Shown here: piece after piece, positions 1 to 8,164 of the stretch | Numbering within the stretch: the stretch's first letter is position 1 | How the letters are laid out: each line of letters opens with the position of its first letter | Source of the DNA: an uncultured Alphaproteobacteria bacterium | Lineage (GTDB): Bacteria > Pseudomonadota > Alphaproteobacteria > HIMB59 | Direction: 5' to 3' | Length of the DNA: 50,766 nt | Assembly: GCA_902610255.1 (NCBI GenBank) | Contig: CACLUX010000008.1 | Location: 1-50,766, forward strand | The notes under the pieces: model-generated | The model's input: the letters and a program-made list of their open reading frames with translations, nothing else | What the model was told of the DNA's origin: nothing | Databases searched by the model: none | Translations under genes and position numbers: made by a program

Positions 1-1
1 A

Positions 2-1096
2 GATATAATTGATTTTGGCATGGGTAATCCTGATATGCCTACACCAAAACACATTAGAGACAAACTAAAAGAAGTTACAGATAAACCTGGGACTGGAAGA
101 TATTCAGTCAGTAAAGGAATACCTGGACTAAGAAAAGCTCAAGCAAAATATTATCAAAAAAGATTTGGTGTAAAATTAAATTCTGATAGTGAAGTTATTG
201 TAACATTGGGCTCAAAAGAGGGCTTAGCTAACTTAGCTCAAGCAATATCAACACCTGGAGACATTATTATTTCTCCCAACCCCTCATATCCCATACATCC
301 TTATGGATTTATTATAGCAGGTGCATCATTAAGACATTTACAGACAATGAAAGACGGAGTTTTTGATCCTGAAACTTATCTTGAAAGATTAGATCGATCT
401 ATAAGAAATAGCACTCCATCTCCAGTAGCTTTAATTGTATCGTTTCCATCTAATCCAACAGCTCAGGTAGTTGACTTAAATTTTTACAAAGAAATAGTTA
501 AGATGGCTTTGAAGTATAATGTTTATGTTTTATCAGATCTTGCTTATGCTGAGATATACTTTGATAAAAAACCACCTCCCTCAATTCTCCAAGTAAATAG
601 AGCTAAAGAAATAGCTGTTGAATTTACTTCTATGTCAAAAACTTATGCTATGGCCGGTTGGAGAATAGGATTTGCCGTTGGAAACAAAAAATTAATTGAA
701 GCCTTAACAAAAATTAAATCTTACTTAGACTATGGTGCTTATACACCAGTACAAGTTGCAGCAGCAACAGCACTTAACGGTCCTCAAACGTGTGTCTCAA
801 GTATTCGAGCAACTTATAGAAGCAGGCGAGATGTTTTAGTTGAGTCTATGTCAAGGTCTGGGTGGGATATACCTAGTCCTTCAGCTAGTATGTTTGCATG
901 GGCGCCAATACCCAAAAAGTACCAAAATAAAGGATCTCTAAAATTTGCAAAAGATTTAATGATTAAAGCTGATGTAGCTGTTTCTCCTGGCATTGCTTTT
1001 GGCGAATATGGCGAGGGTTTTGTTCGGATAGGACTGGTTGAAAACGAGCAAAGAATTCGTCAGGCAGCTAAAAATGTACGTAATCTAAAGCTTTAG
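2..1096 (+). CDS. alaC: AlaC-type class I/II aminotransferase, 5' end outside the window
   Basis: This is a pyridoxal-phosphate aminotransferase of the AlaC/LL-diaminopimelate aminotransferase group, which exchanges amino groups between alanine, glutamate and their keto acids in the cytoplasm. The frame is open to the left edge, and residues before the first internal Met read DIIDFG, the usual conserved lead-in to GNPD. The N-terminus, roughly 30-40 residues, is therefore missing, and the Met at position 20 is not the real start. The PLP-binding lysine lies in SMSKTYAMAGWR (Lys codon 638-640), and SDLAYAEI supplies the cofactor-binding Asp/Tyr. The family is clear; the exact substrate is not, although AlaC fits best. 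Confidence 0.85.
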   Translation, partial: DIIDFGMGNPDMPTPKHIRDKLKEVTDKPGTGRYSVSKGIPGLRKAQAKYYQKRFGVKLNSDSEVIVTLGSKEGLANLAQAISTPGDIIISPNPSYPIHPYGFIIAGASLRHLQTMKDGVFDPETYLERLDRSIRNSTPSPVALIVSFPSNPTAQVVDLNFYKEIVKMALKYNVYVLSDLAYAEIYFDKKPPPSILQVNRAKEIAVEFTSMSKTYAMAGWRIGFAVGNKKLIEALTKIKSYLDYGAYTPVQVAAATALNGPQTCVSSIRATYRSRRDVLVESMSRSGWDIPSPSASMFAWAPIPKKYQNKGSLKFAKDLMIKADVAVSPGIAFGEYGEGFVRIGLVENEQRIRQAAKNVRNLKL

Positions 1097-1172
1097 TACT
1101 ATTTTTACTCATATTTCAAATCAAATAAAATATTGCTTATATTCTTGATAATTATATAAAACCAACCTTAAG

Positions 1173-2219
1173 ATGATTAACACAAAAAAAATAGGTTCTG
1201 TTCTCAAAAACATCAATAATATTGATGAATTGAGTATTTCAGATGTAATTGATTGTAATCAAGGTCAATTAATTGTTGTTAAAGTAATTTCAGTCAATCC
1301 TAATTATAATAAATTGGAGTTAGTCTCTGGAAGAATTACTGAATTAACTGAGGGAGATATTATTGTTGGTGCATTGGGTAATAGAATTGCTTCTTCAGGG
1401 ATGACAGGTTCTGTTCCAACTGAATTAAATAAACACGATAAAATTCATATTTTAAATTTAGGAGGAGTTATAGGTAATTGTAAAGATTTTAATATTCTTT
1501 TGGGACCAGCTACAGAATGTGAAGTCCTTGGATCCGTTGTAGATAATAGTAACAAACAATTGAATCTAGTTGATTATTCAAAAATTAAAGAAATGAAAAT
1601 TAAAAACAAAGTACCATCTATTGCAGTCATCGGAACAGGTATTGACTCTGGTAAAACTACTGTTACATCCTTTATAATCAAAACTCTTAGTAATTATTTT
1701 AAGAAAATTAATGCATGTAAACTAGCAGGTACCGCCTCACAAAAAGATTTATATTCTTATGAGGATAATGGTGCTTATAAAACATCAGATTTTGTAGATT
1801 ATGGTCTTCCTAGTACCTGTATGAATGATAAAAAAACCATACAAAATTGTTCAGCATCAATTATTAGCAATATGTCTGAGGACGCTGAGATAATTCTAAT
1901 GGAATTAGGTGATGGTTATCATGGCGATTATGGAACTAAAGAAATAATTCAAAATACTGATATTACAGAGTCAATTGAAGTAATTGTAATTTGCGCTTAT
2001 GACGTATCAGGAGCAGTAAATATTATAGAAAATTTAAAATCAAATAATTTAGACAGCAAATTACTGATAATAAGTGGCCCTGTAACTAATAATGTATCTG
2101 CTTATAAGCAATCAATTGATAAGTTTTCTATTCCTAATTCAGATTTTTTAAATATTTATAATTCAACTAACCATGTCAATGTTTTCGCTAAGATAATTAA
2201 TAGGATTAATAATGATTAA
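1173..2219 (+). CDS. P-loop protein related to DUF1611/DgcN, linked to argC-argB
   Basis: This 348-residue protein has a Walker A loop GTGIDSGKTT at about residues 154-163 in a dethiobiotin-synthetase-like C-terminal half. Further motifs there are KLAGTAS (183-189), a DFVDYGLPSTC stretch (206-216) and MELGDGYHGDYG. The N-terminal ~130 residues look beta-rich and have no motif I can assign. The C-terminal layout recalls DUF1611. One characterised member, DgcN, is described as a D-glutamate N-acetyltransferase feeding N-acetylglutamate. Its end overlaps the start of argC by 8 bp, so co-translation is likely. A role in N-acylating glutamate, or an amino-group carrier, for the pathway next door is inference from context and family only. 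Confidence 0.6.
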   Translation: MINTKKIGSVLKNINNIDELSISDVIDCNQGQLIVVKVISVNPNYNKLELVSGRITELTEGDIIVGALGNRIASSGMTGSVPTELNKHDKIHILNLGGVIGNCKDFNILLGPATECEVLGSVVDNSNKQLNLVDYSKIKEMKIKNKVPSIAVIGTGIDSGKTTVTSFIIKTLSNYFKKINACKLAGTASQKDLYSYEDNGAYKTSDFVDYGLPSTCMNDKKTIQNCSASIISNMSEDAEIILMELGDGYHGDYGTKEIIQNTDITESIEVIVICAYDVSGAVNIIENLKSNNLDSKLLIISGPVTNNVSAYKQSIDKFSIPNSDFLNIYNSTNHVNVFAKIINRINND

Positions 2220-3204
2220 AGTAGGCATAATTGGAGCAAATGGTTATTTAGGTGTTGAGTTAATAAGAATTCTCTCTGTACATCCTGAAGTTAAATTATC
2301 AAAAATTTTCCAAAGAGAAATGGAAATAGATGAGGAATTTCCTCATTTACAGTCATTTGATCTAAATGATTTACAGACATCTGATCTTGATGAATTTAAA
2401 AATCTCGATTGTGTTTTTTTATCATTACCTCATGGTTCAGCTCATGAATATGTCAAAAAATTATTATCAAAAGTTAAAATTATAGACCTAAGTTCTGATT
2501 TTAGAATTTCTAATCAAGAGGATTATAAAAAATATTACAAAACAAATTTTGATGCTGATATTCAAAGCAAATTTCAATATGGATTTATTGAAAATTCAAT
2601 TGATGACATAAAAAAATCTTCTAACATATCCAATCCTGGTTGTTTTGCACTAACAGCTCAACTATCTTTATTACCATTTCAATCTATAATTAAAAAAGTA
2701 TCTATTACTGCTATAACTGGATCAAGTGGTGGTGGTAAAAATCCCTCAAATAAAAATCATCATTCGACAAGATCTAAAGATATTTTTTCATACAATATAA
2801 ATTCACATCGACATTTAGGAGAAATTTATCAATCTTTTCCTAATTTAAAGGAGACTCTATCATTTGTTCCACTGTCGGGACCTTTCTCTCGAGGTATATA
2901 TCTAACAAGTCACATAGAAACATTTGAAGATGTAACTCATGAGTCTTTAAATTTAAGCTTAGTTGATTGTTTTAAATCTTCACCTTTTATAAGAATACAA
3001 AATAATACTAAGCTCTCTAATGTAGTAGGTTCAAATTATTGTGATATTTCATTGTCTTTCAAAGATCAGACGCACTTCGTTGTAGAGGCTTGTTTAGATA
3101 ATTTAGTAAAGGGTGCTTCAGGTAACGCTGTTGAGTGTATGAATATAATTTTTGATCTTGATCAATCATTAGGATTGAAACAAATGATACCGTTATATCT
3201 ATAA
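2212..3204 (+). CDS. argC: N-acetyl-gamma-glutamyl-phosphate reductase (ArgC/LysY family)
   Basis: It reduces an N-acyl-glutamyl (or N-acyl-aminoadipyl) phosphate to the semialdehyde with NADPH. The N-terminal Rossmann motif is GIIGANGYLG (5-14). The catalytic cysteine is Cys144 in NPGCFALTA, and the HRH motif is at 199-201. Its 330 residues are normal for the family. The TGSSGGG...HHSTRS segment (169-188) resembles LysY-type enzymes of carrier-protein pathways as much as classical ArgC, so the acyl group on the substrate is uncertain. It overlaps the upstream P-loop gene by 8 bp and shares one base with argB downstream. The three plus-strand genes thus form one transcription unit. Confidence 0.88.
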   Translation: MIKVGIIGANGYLGVELIRILSVHPEVKLSKIFQREMEIDEEFPHLQSFDLNDLQTSDLDEFKNLDCVFLSLPHGSAHEYVKKLLSKVKIIDLSSDFRISNQEDYKKYYKTNFDADIQSKFQYGFIENSIDDIKKSSNISNPGCFALTAQLSLLPFQSIIKKVSITAITGSSGGGKNPSNKNHHSTRSKDIFSYNINSHRHLGEIYQSFPNLKETLSFVPLSGPFSRGIYLTSHIETFEDVTHESLNLSLVDCFKSSPFIRIQNNTKLSNVVGSNYCDISLSFKDQTHFVVEACLDNLVKGASGNAVECMNIIFDLDQSLGLKQMIPLYL

Positions 3205-4052
3205 TGAAAAATCAAAGTTTTTACCAATCAATATTGCAAAATTCCATACTTGTCATAAAAGTTAGTGGTAAAATTTGTGATAATGAAGGTAGTATAGATA
3301 ATGTTATAAGCGACATAAAAGAATTATTAAACTCTATTTCGAAGTTAAAAGTTGTTTTAGTCTTTGGATTTGGACGACAGCTAGATAACTACATGATCAA
3401 TGTACATGGTATTGAGCCAAAAAAAATAAATGGTAGAAGAGTAACATCTCCTACAGACATAGAGGCAGCTAAAAAAATATCTGGTCAAATTTTAATAGAT
3501 ATTTTTAGTTTGAGTTCACGATATAATATCAGAAATTTTCCAATTCCTATTTCAAAGAAAGATTTTATTGCAGCAAAAAGAAGAGATGTAGTTGATGATA
3601 TTGATTATGGTCAAGTAGGGGACGTAGTTTCAGTTGACGCTTTACAAATTAAAAATTTATTTAAAGAACATGATATGATAATTATGCCAAGTTTAGTTTT
3701 AGATAAAAATACATCTGAAGTATTAAATGTTAATGCTGACACTATTGCTACTGAATTAGCAATAAACCTCTCAGCTAGTAAGCTAATTTTTATCTCTGAT
3801 GTCCCTTTTATCAAAGATACACAAGGAGAAAGAATTTCTGCAGTTGATGAAAATGTGGCAAGAAAACTATTTGATGAGAAAATCATTTCTAATGGGATGA
3901 TTGTAAAAGTCGAAAACTCATTAAAGGCTCTAAATCAAGGTGTTCAAAAAATTCATATTATAAGTGGCGAAATAAAAAATGCTCTTATAAATGAGTTAGA
4001 AACAGAAGAGGGTATTGGTACTGTATTCCAAAAACAATCTTTAGATTATTGA
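3204..4052 (+). CDS. argB: Acetylglutamate kinase family protein (ArgB/LysZ-like)
   Basis: This amino-acid-kinase-fold protein of 282 residues phosphorylates the side-chain carboxylate of an N-acylated glutamate, the step before ArgC. Visible motifs are the ATP lysine in LVIKVSG (16-22), the substrate segment GIEPKKINGRRVTSP (69-83), LNVNADT (174-180), FISDVPFI (196-203) and GMIVKVE (231-237). One oddity is that the glycine loop, normally HGGGPQ, reads FGFGRQL (54-60), so the central glycine and the proline are replaced. The start codon overlaps the argC stop. The gene ends 2 bp before the convergent argD stop, leaving no room for a separate terminator. Confidence 0.83.
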   Translation: MKNQSFYQSILQNSILVIKVSGKICDNEGSIDNVISDIKELLNSISKLKVVLVFGFGRQLDNYMINVHGIEPKKINGRRVTSPTDIEAAKKISGQILIDIFSLSSRYNIRNFPIPISKKDFIAAKRRDVVDDIDYGQVGDVVSVDALQIKNLFKEHDMIIMPSLVLDKNTSEVLNVNADTIATELAINLSASKLIFISDVPFIKDTQGERISAVDENVARKLFDEKIISNGMIVKVENSLKALNQGVQKIHIISGEIKNALINELETEEGIGTVFQKQSLDY

Positions 4053-4054
4053 AA

Positions 4055-5209
4055 TTACAACGATTGAGTTATTATCTTTATTGCCTTTCTTATTTCTCCA
4101 GCTGAAACAGTCAAAGGAGGTGTAAGACGAATTACATTCCCTTGAATTAGAGTTGAAATAAGCCCATTTTCTGACATTTTTTCATATGTTTTTAATGCGA
4201 TTTGATTATTTTTAAACTCTATACCAGCCATAAGACCCAAACATCTTGTATCAATTATTTTATCTTTGTGTATAAGGTGCATTTTCTTAATTAGACTAGA
4301 TAGTAAATTACCATTAATCAGTACTTTATTTAAAAATCTTTTAGTATTTATAGTTTTAAATACATTATATGAAACTCTTGTTTGAAGCATACCACCTCCA
4401 AAAGTTGAGCCATGAAAACCAGTAGATATAATTTTGGATATATATTTTTTAACTATAGTAGCACCTATGGGAATGCCTGAACCTAGGCCTTTTGCAGAGG
4501 TTATGATATCTGGATTGACACCGTAATGTTTGTAAGCAAATATTTTACCAGTTCGACCTATACCACCTTGTATTTCATCCCCAATAAGCAAAATATTCTT
4601 ATTTTTACATATCCCTTTTATAGCTTTTGCAAAATTCTTACTGCAAATATTTATACCTCCGTCTCCCTGAACAAATTCAATTATGATTGCTACCGTTTTT
4701 TTATTTACTAATTTTTTGAGATGAGAGACATCATTAAACTTACAAAACTTTACTTTTCCAGGAACAGGACCAATATTCGATTTATATTTTTTATTACTAC
4801 CGACGGATAAAGCCCCAATTGTTCTTCCATGAAAAGAGGAGGTCATTGCGATAATCTCATCTTTACCATTTTTACTACCATAATTTCTCGCAATTTTTAG
4901 AGCAGCCTCAATACTCTCGGCACCAGAGTTAGAAAAGAATACATCTCCTTTATTGGAATTATCAGATAGTAACTTAGATAATTTAGTTTTAAACTCATGA
5001 ATTTGTGAACCTGACAGATGAGTAATTCCTGTTTTAAGTTGAGCTTTAAGGCTGTTTTTAATTATAGGATGATTATATCCAAGAGAATTAACAGCAACCC
5101 CTGCAGAGAAATCTAATAATTTTCTTTTATCAGAGGTGTATAAATAACAACCATTGCCCTTTACCACTCTGAAATTACTAAACTTGTAAGTTTTTAATAA
5201 GTTATTCAT
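4055..5209 (-). CDS. argD: Acetylornithine/acyl-lysine aminotransferase (ArgD family)
   Basis: This class III PLP aminotransferase of 384 residues follows ArgC in arginine synthesis, converting N-acyl-glutamate semialdehyde to N-acyl-ornithine. The phosphate loop NSGAESIE (94-101), SSFHGRT (124-130), the cofactor Asp in GDEIQGGIGRTG (210-221) and the Schiff-base lysine Lys240 in SAKGLGSG are all present. It lies on the opposite strand to argCB and is the last gene of a minus-strand run after a lysR gene (45 bp gap). It may be expressed from that operon rather than with argCB. ArgD homologues can also serve lysine or diaminopimelate synthesis. Confidence 0.88.
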   Translation of the reverse strand: MNNLLKTYKFSNFRVVKGNGCYLYTSDKRKLLDFSAGVAVNSLGYNHPIIKNSLKAQLKTGITHLSGSQIHEFKTKLSKLLSDNSNKGDVFFSNSGAESIEAALKIARNYGSKNGKDEIIAMTSSFHGRTIGALSVGSNKKYKSNIGPVPGKVKFCKFNDVSHLKKLVNKKTVAIIIEFVQGDGGINICSKNFAKAIKGICKNKNILLIGDEIQGGIGRTGKIFAYKHYGVNPDIITSAKGLGSGIPIGATIVKKYISKIISTGFHGSTFGGGMLQTRVSYNVFKTINTKRFLNKVLINGNLLSSLIKKMHLIHKDKIIDTRCLGLMAGIEFKNNQIALKTYEKMSENGLISTLIQGNVIRLTPPLTVSAGEIRKAIKIITQSL

Positions 5210-5254
5210 GTTTTTTTTTACGTATATTTTTAAAAAAAAAGTAAATTTTGATTG

Positions 5255-6148
5255 TCAAAATCTCCACTGGCTTATTTTATTCATAAGAAAATCTCTAAAA
5301 GCTATTAATTTTAAACTTCCTTTTAGATTTTCATGATAAACCATATGAACATCGTAACTTGGTCCTTCTATATCCGGTAATACTTTAACAAGATGGGCTT
5401 TATGTTGAGCCATATAATCAGGTAATGCGGCCAAACCTGCACCAGTTTCAACGGCTACTAATAAACCATATAGATTATTAATTGTAATATGAGGTCTTCT
5501 ATTTTTTTGGTTTTTTTTAACACCAGTCTTCAGTATCCAATTGGTGTCAGAAAGGGGGGATGGTTTTCCAATGCCGTATGTAATTAATCTATGACTATTA
5601 AGTTCTGATCTTCTCAAAGGCATACCCATTTCATTTATGTAATTTGCTGATCCGTAAATATGGTATTTGATTGTTGCTATGTGCTTTGAAACTAAATCTA
5701 AATGTCTTGGTTTTCTCATCCATAAACCAATATCATAATCTTGGCGAAGCATATCTTGCTCATCCTCAGAATAGTTTAGTTTAAGATTAATTTCAGGGTA
5801 TTCATGAATAAATTCATTGATTCTTGGGCTAAGCCACATCGATCCAAAAGCAACTGTAGTATTAATAGAGAGGTTACCAGTGGGTACTGACTTATATTCA
5901 ACTATCTTTTTTTCTATAGAATTTAAATCAGCAAAAATTTTTTCAGTTTCTTCAAAGAGATAGGAACCTTGCTCTGTCAGAGTTATACCTTTTGTGTGTC
6001 TTTTAAATAGTTTGGTTTTTAAACTATGCTCAAGAGATTGAATTTGTCTAGTAATAGCAGACTGACTAAGGTGAATAGTATCCATAGCTCTAGAGATGCT
6101 ACCTGCTGTAGCTACGTGATAAAATGTTTTAAGTCTATCCCAATCCAT
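5255..6148 (-). CDS. LysR-family transcriptional regulator
   Basis: The protein has an N-terminal winged helix-turn-helix (residues 1-60: WDRLKTFYHVA, SISRAMDTIHLSQSAITRQI) followed by a periplasmic-binding-protein-like effector domain, 297 residues in all. It is a DNA-binding regulator whose ligand cannot be read from sequence. It starts 14 bp inside the end of the TolC gene and lies 45 bp before argD. It is therefore co-transcribed with its neighbours instead of being divergent from a target, which is unusual for this family. Control of argD or of amino-acid metabolism is possible but unproven. Confidence 0.85.
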   Translation of the reverse strand: MDWDRLKTFYHVATAGSISRAMDTIHLSQSAITRQIQSLEHSLKTKLFKRHTKGITLTEQGSYLFEETEKIFADLNSIEKKIVEYKSVPTGNLSINTTVAFGSMWLSPRINEFIHEYPEINLKLNYSEDEQDMLRQDYDIGLWMRKPRHLDLVSKHIATIKYHIYGSANYINEMGMPLRRSELNSHRLITYGIGKPSPLSDTNWILKTGVKKNQKNRRPHITINNLYGLLVAVETGAGLAALPDYMAQHKAHLVKVLPDIEGPSYDVHMVYHENLKGSLKLIAFRDFLMNKISQWRF

Positions 6149-7409
6149 TAATAATTGTATTCAAATCCCCGTTTAATATCAGAATGTCTATTAAATAATA
6201 TTTTTTTGAGGATTTCAAATCCAATAAAATGTTGTGTGCATCATTTAATTCATTCTTACTTTCAATTAGTTGTGTAATATCTATTTTTTGGGCTTTATAT
6301 AAAATTTCATTTCCTTGTAATTTTAATTCTAAGCTATTAATTATTTTTTCTTGGTTGTTTATTTTATTTAAATAAAAATCATAATTGTTCCAAGACTCTA
6401 AGTAAGTATTAAGTAAGTCTCTCTTTAAGTCTTTATGCTCTAATAATTTTTTTTGATAATTATATTCCTCAATGTCAAAATTATTTTCATCTTTAAATCC
6501 ATCATAAATAGGAACGCTTAGAGATAGTGACAAGGATGAAGATCTTCTATGATCAATTGCTGCAGAATAATTATCACTCTCACTTAGGGAATAGGTTAGG
6601 TCAACAGAAGGTCTCAAATCTTTTTTGCTCATCTCTAGTTCAGGTAAATATGTATTTTCAATAAATGAGAGATACTGGCCATAAGAGGAATTCATCAATT
6701 CTGAAAATAATTTCTTACTAATTAGTGAGTTAGATACATCTATTACATAATCAAAATTTATATCTTCATCATAAATATCTAGATCAAGTAACTTACTAAC
6801 TTGAAGCATTAAATTATCTATTTTTCTATCATAATCTAAAGACACAGATTGTGCTTCTAATAGTTCATTTTCTAAATCTAATACCTCTGTTTTTGTAACT
6901 CTGTTTGCCTTAAATAATATTTCAGCCTCTAAGACTTTTTTTCTATAAAATTCTAAATTCAGTTGTTGATTTTTCTTTTTAAAAATCAATGTCTGTAAAT
7001 TACTATAACCGTTAAGGAGTTCTTTGATTAATAACTCTTTTTGATACTCTCTAAGATAGTCAAAAGCTTGATTTCTAGTTTGCGTAGTAATTAAATTTAA
7101 CTGACTAAATCCACCGTTATAGAGGTTAACCGTAGCACTTAATGTATGCATATCTGCGTTTACTGTAGAAGTAGAGTCAGTGCTAGTTGTACTATTTGAA
7201 AAAGAAAATGAATAATCTATTTCTGGTATATAGAGAGTATCAGCTAATTCTAAATTTTTATCGTCAATCAAATTGTCATACTTAAATTGAGAGTTTTTTT
7301 CATTTTTTTCGACAAGAATTTTTATTAAATCGGTTATTTCATAGGATAAAATTCCCTTTGAAAAAAATAAAAAGAATGTGCTTAAAAAAATTATTTTGAT
7401 TTTTGCCAT
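6135..7409 (-). CDS. tolC: TolC-family outer membrane channel protein
   Basis: The 424-residue protein begins with a hydrophobic signal peptide (residues 1-22, FLSTFFLFFSKGILSYE). Two repeats follow, with long helical stretches rich in Leu, Asn, Glu and Lys and the beta-strand pattern of the TolC/OEP family; the SVPIYDGF segment in the second half is typical. TolC proteins form the outer-membrane exit duct for type I secretion and efflux pumps. No adaptor or inner-membrane pump gene lies in the window, so its partners must be elsewhere. It overlaps mazG by 19 bp and lysR by 14 bp. Confidence 0.8.
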   Translation of the reverse strand: MAKIKIIFLSTFFLFFSKGILSYEITDLIKILVEKNEKNSQFKYDNLIDDKNLELADTLYIPEIDYSFSFSNSTTSTDSTSTVNADMHTLSATVNLYNGGFSQLNLITTQTRNQAFDYLREYQKELLIKELLNGYSNLQTLIFKKKNQQLNLEFYRKKVLEAEILFKANRVTKTEVLDLENELLEAQSVSLDYDRKIDNLMLQVSKLLDLDIYDEDINFDYVIDVSNSLISKKLFSELMNSSYGQYLSFIENTYLPELEMSKKDLRPSVDLTYSLSESDNYSAAIDHRRSSSLSLSLSVPIYDGFKDENNFDIEEYNYQKKLLEHKDLKRDLLNTYLESWNNYDFYLNKINNQEKIINSLELKLQGNEILYKAQKIDITQLIESKNELNDAHNILLDLKSSKKYYLIDILILNGDLNTIINGLG

Positions 7410-8164
7410 TCTCTCTCCAAATTATTTAAATTCCATTTCAATTTTTTTTTGTTCATTGTTTTTTCCATTTTTTTAAATCTTTTCTCAAATTTCCTATTAG
7501 AGTTCCTAATAATTGTTTCAGTATCAAGCCCTAATTTTCTTGATAAATTAATACAAGAAAATAATAAATCTCCTAATTCCTCTTTAATTTTTCTCTTATT
7601 ATTGATCTTCATTTCATTTGAAAGCTCTTTTAATTCCTCTTTTACCTTCTTCAAGGTTCCATTTGCATTTTTCCAATCAAATCCCTCTTTTGCAGCTCTT
7701 TTTTGAAGTTTAAGTGAACGTGTAACAGCAGGAAGATTTACACTTACACCATCTAAAATAGATTTAGCACCTTTCTTTTTTCTTTCAAATTTTTTTTGCG
7801 TTTCCCAAAAATCATTTACATCTTGAACAGTTTTAATTGACTCATCGCGCATAAAAATATGAGGATGACGAGATTTCATTTTTTTTACACTTGTATCAAT
7901 GACATCATCAATAGAAAATTTCTTTTTTTCAGCAGCAATAACTGAGTGATAAATAACTTGTAGTAATAAATCGCCAAGTTCTCCTTCTAGCTCTTTGTTA
8001 TTATTTGACTCAATTGCTTCAATAACCTCATAAGCTTCCTCTAAAGTATATTTTGCTAATGATTTGGAAGTTTGTTGTATATCCCATGGACATCCATTTT
8101 TTGGATTTCTTAGTCTCTTAACTACATCAATTAAATCATTTAATTTGTTCTTTTTTTTTACCAT
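7391..8164 (-). CDS. mazG: Nucleoside triphosphate pyrophosphohydrolase MazG
   Basis: MazG hydrolyses NTPs and dNTPs to the monophosphate plus pyrophosphate and acts as a house-cleaning enzyme in the cytoplasm. Two tandem MazG domains are visible. The first has LRNPKNGCPWD followed by LEEAYEVIEAIE and ELEGELGDLLLQVIYH. The second has VKEELKEL and KEELGDLLFSCIN. Both contain the metal-binding EExxE...ExxD pattern. At 257 residues the length is typical. The last 19 bp overlap the TolC start and the first 7 bp overlap the end of the gamma-glutamyltransferase gene, so translation is probably coupled. Confidence 0.93.
   Translation of the reverse strand: MVKKKNKLNDLIDVVKRLRNPKNGCPWDIQQTSKSLAKYTLEEAYEVIEAIESNNNKELEGELGDLLLQVIYHSVIAAEKKKFSIDDVIDTSVKKMKSRHPHIFMRDESIKTVQDVNDFWETQKKFERKKKGAKSILDGVSVNLPAVTRSLKLQKRAAKEGFDWKNANGTLKKVKEELKELSNEMKINNKRKIKEELGDLLFSCINLSRKLGLDTETIIRNSNRKFEKRFKKMEKTMNKKKLKWNLNNLEREWQKSK

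Noticed and set aside
1097..1172. Promoter before the P-loop/argCB cluster
   Set aside because: TTG- and TATA-like hexamers are present, but none has correct spacing; in DNA this AT-rich such partial matches are common.
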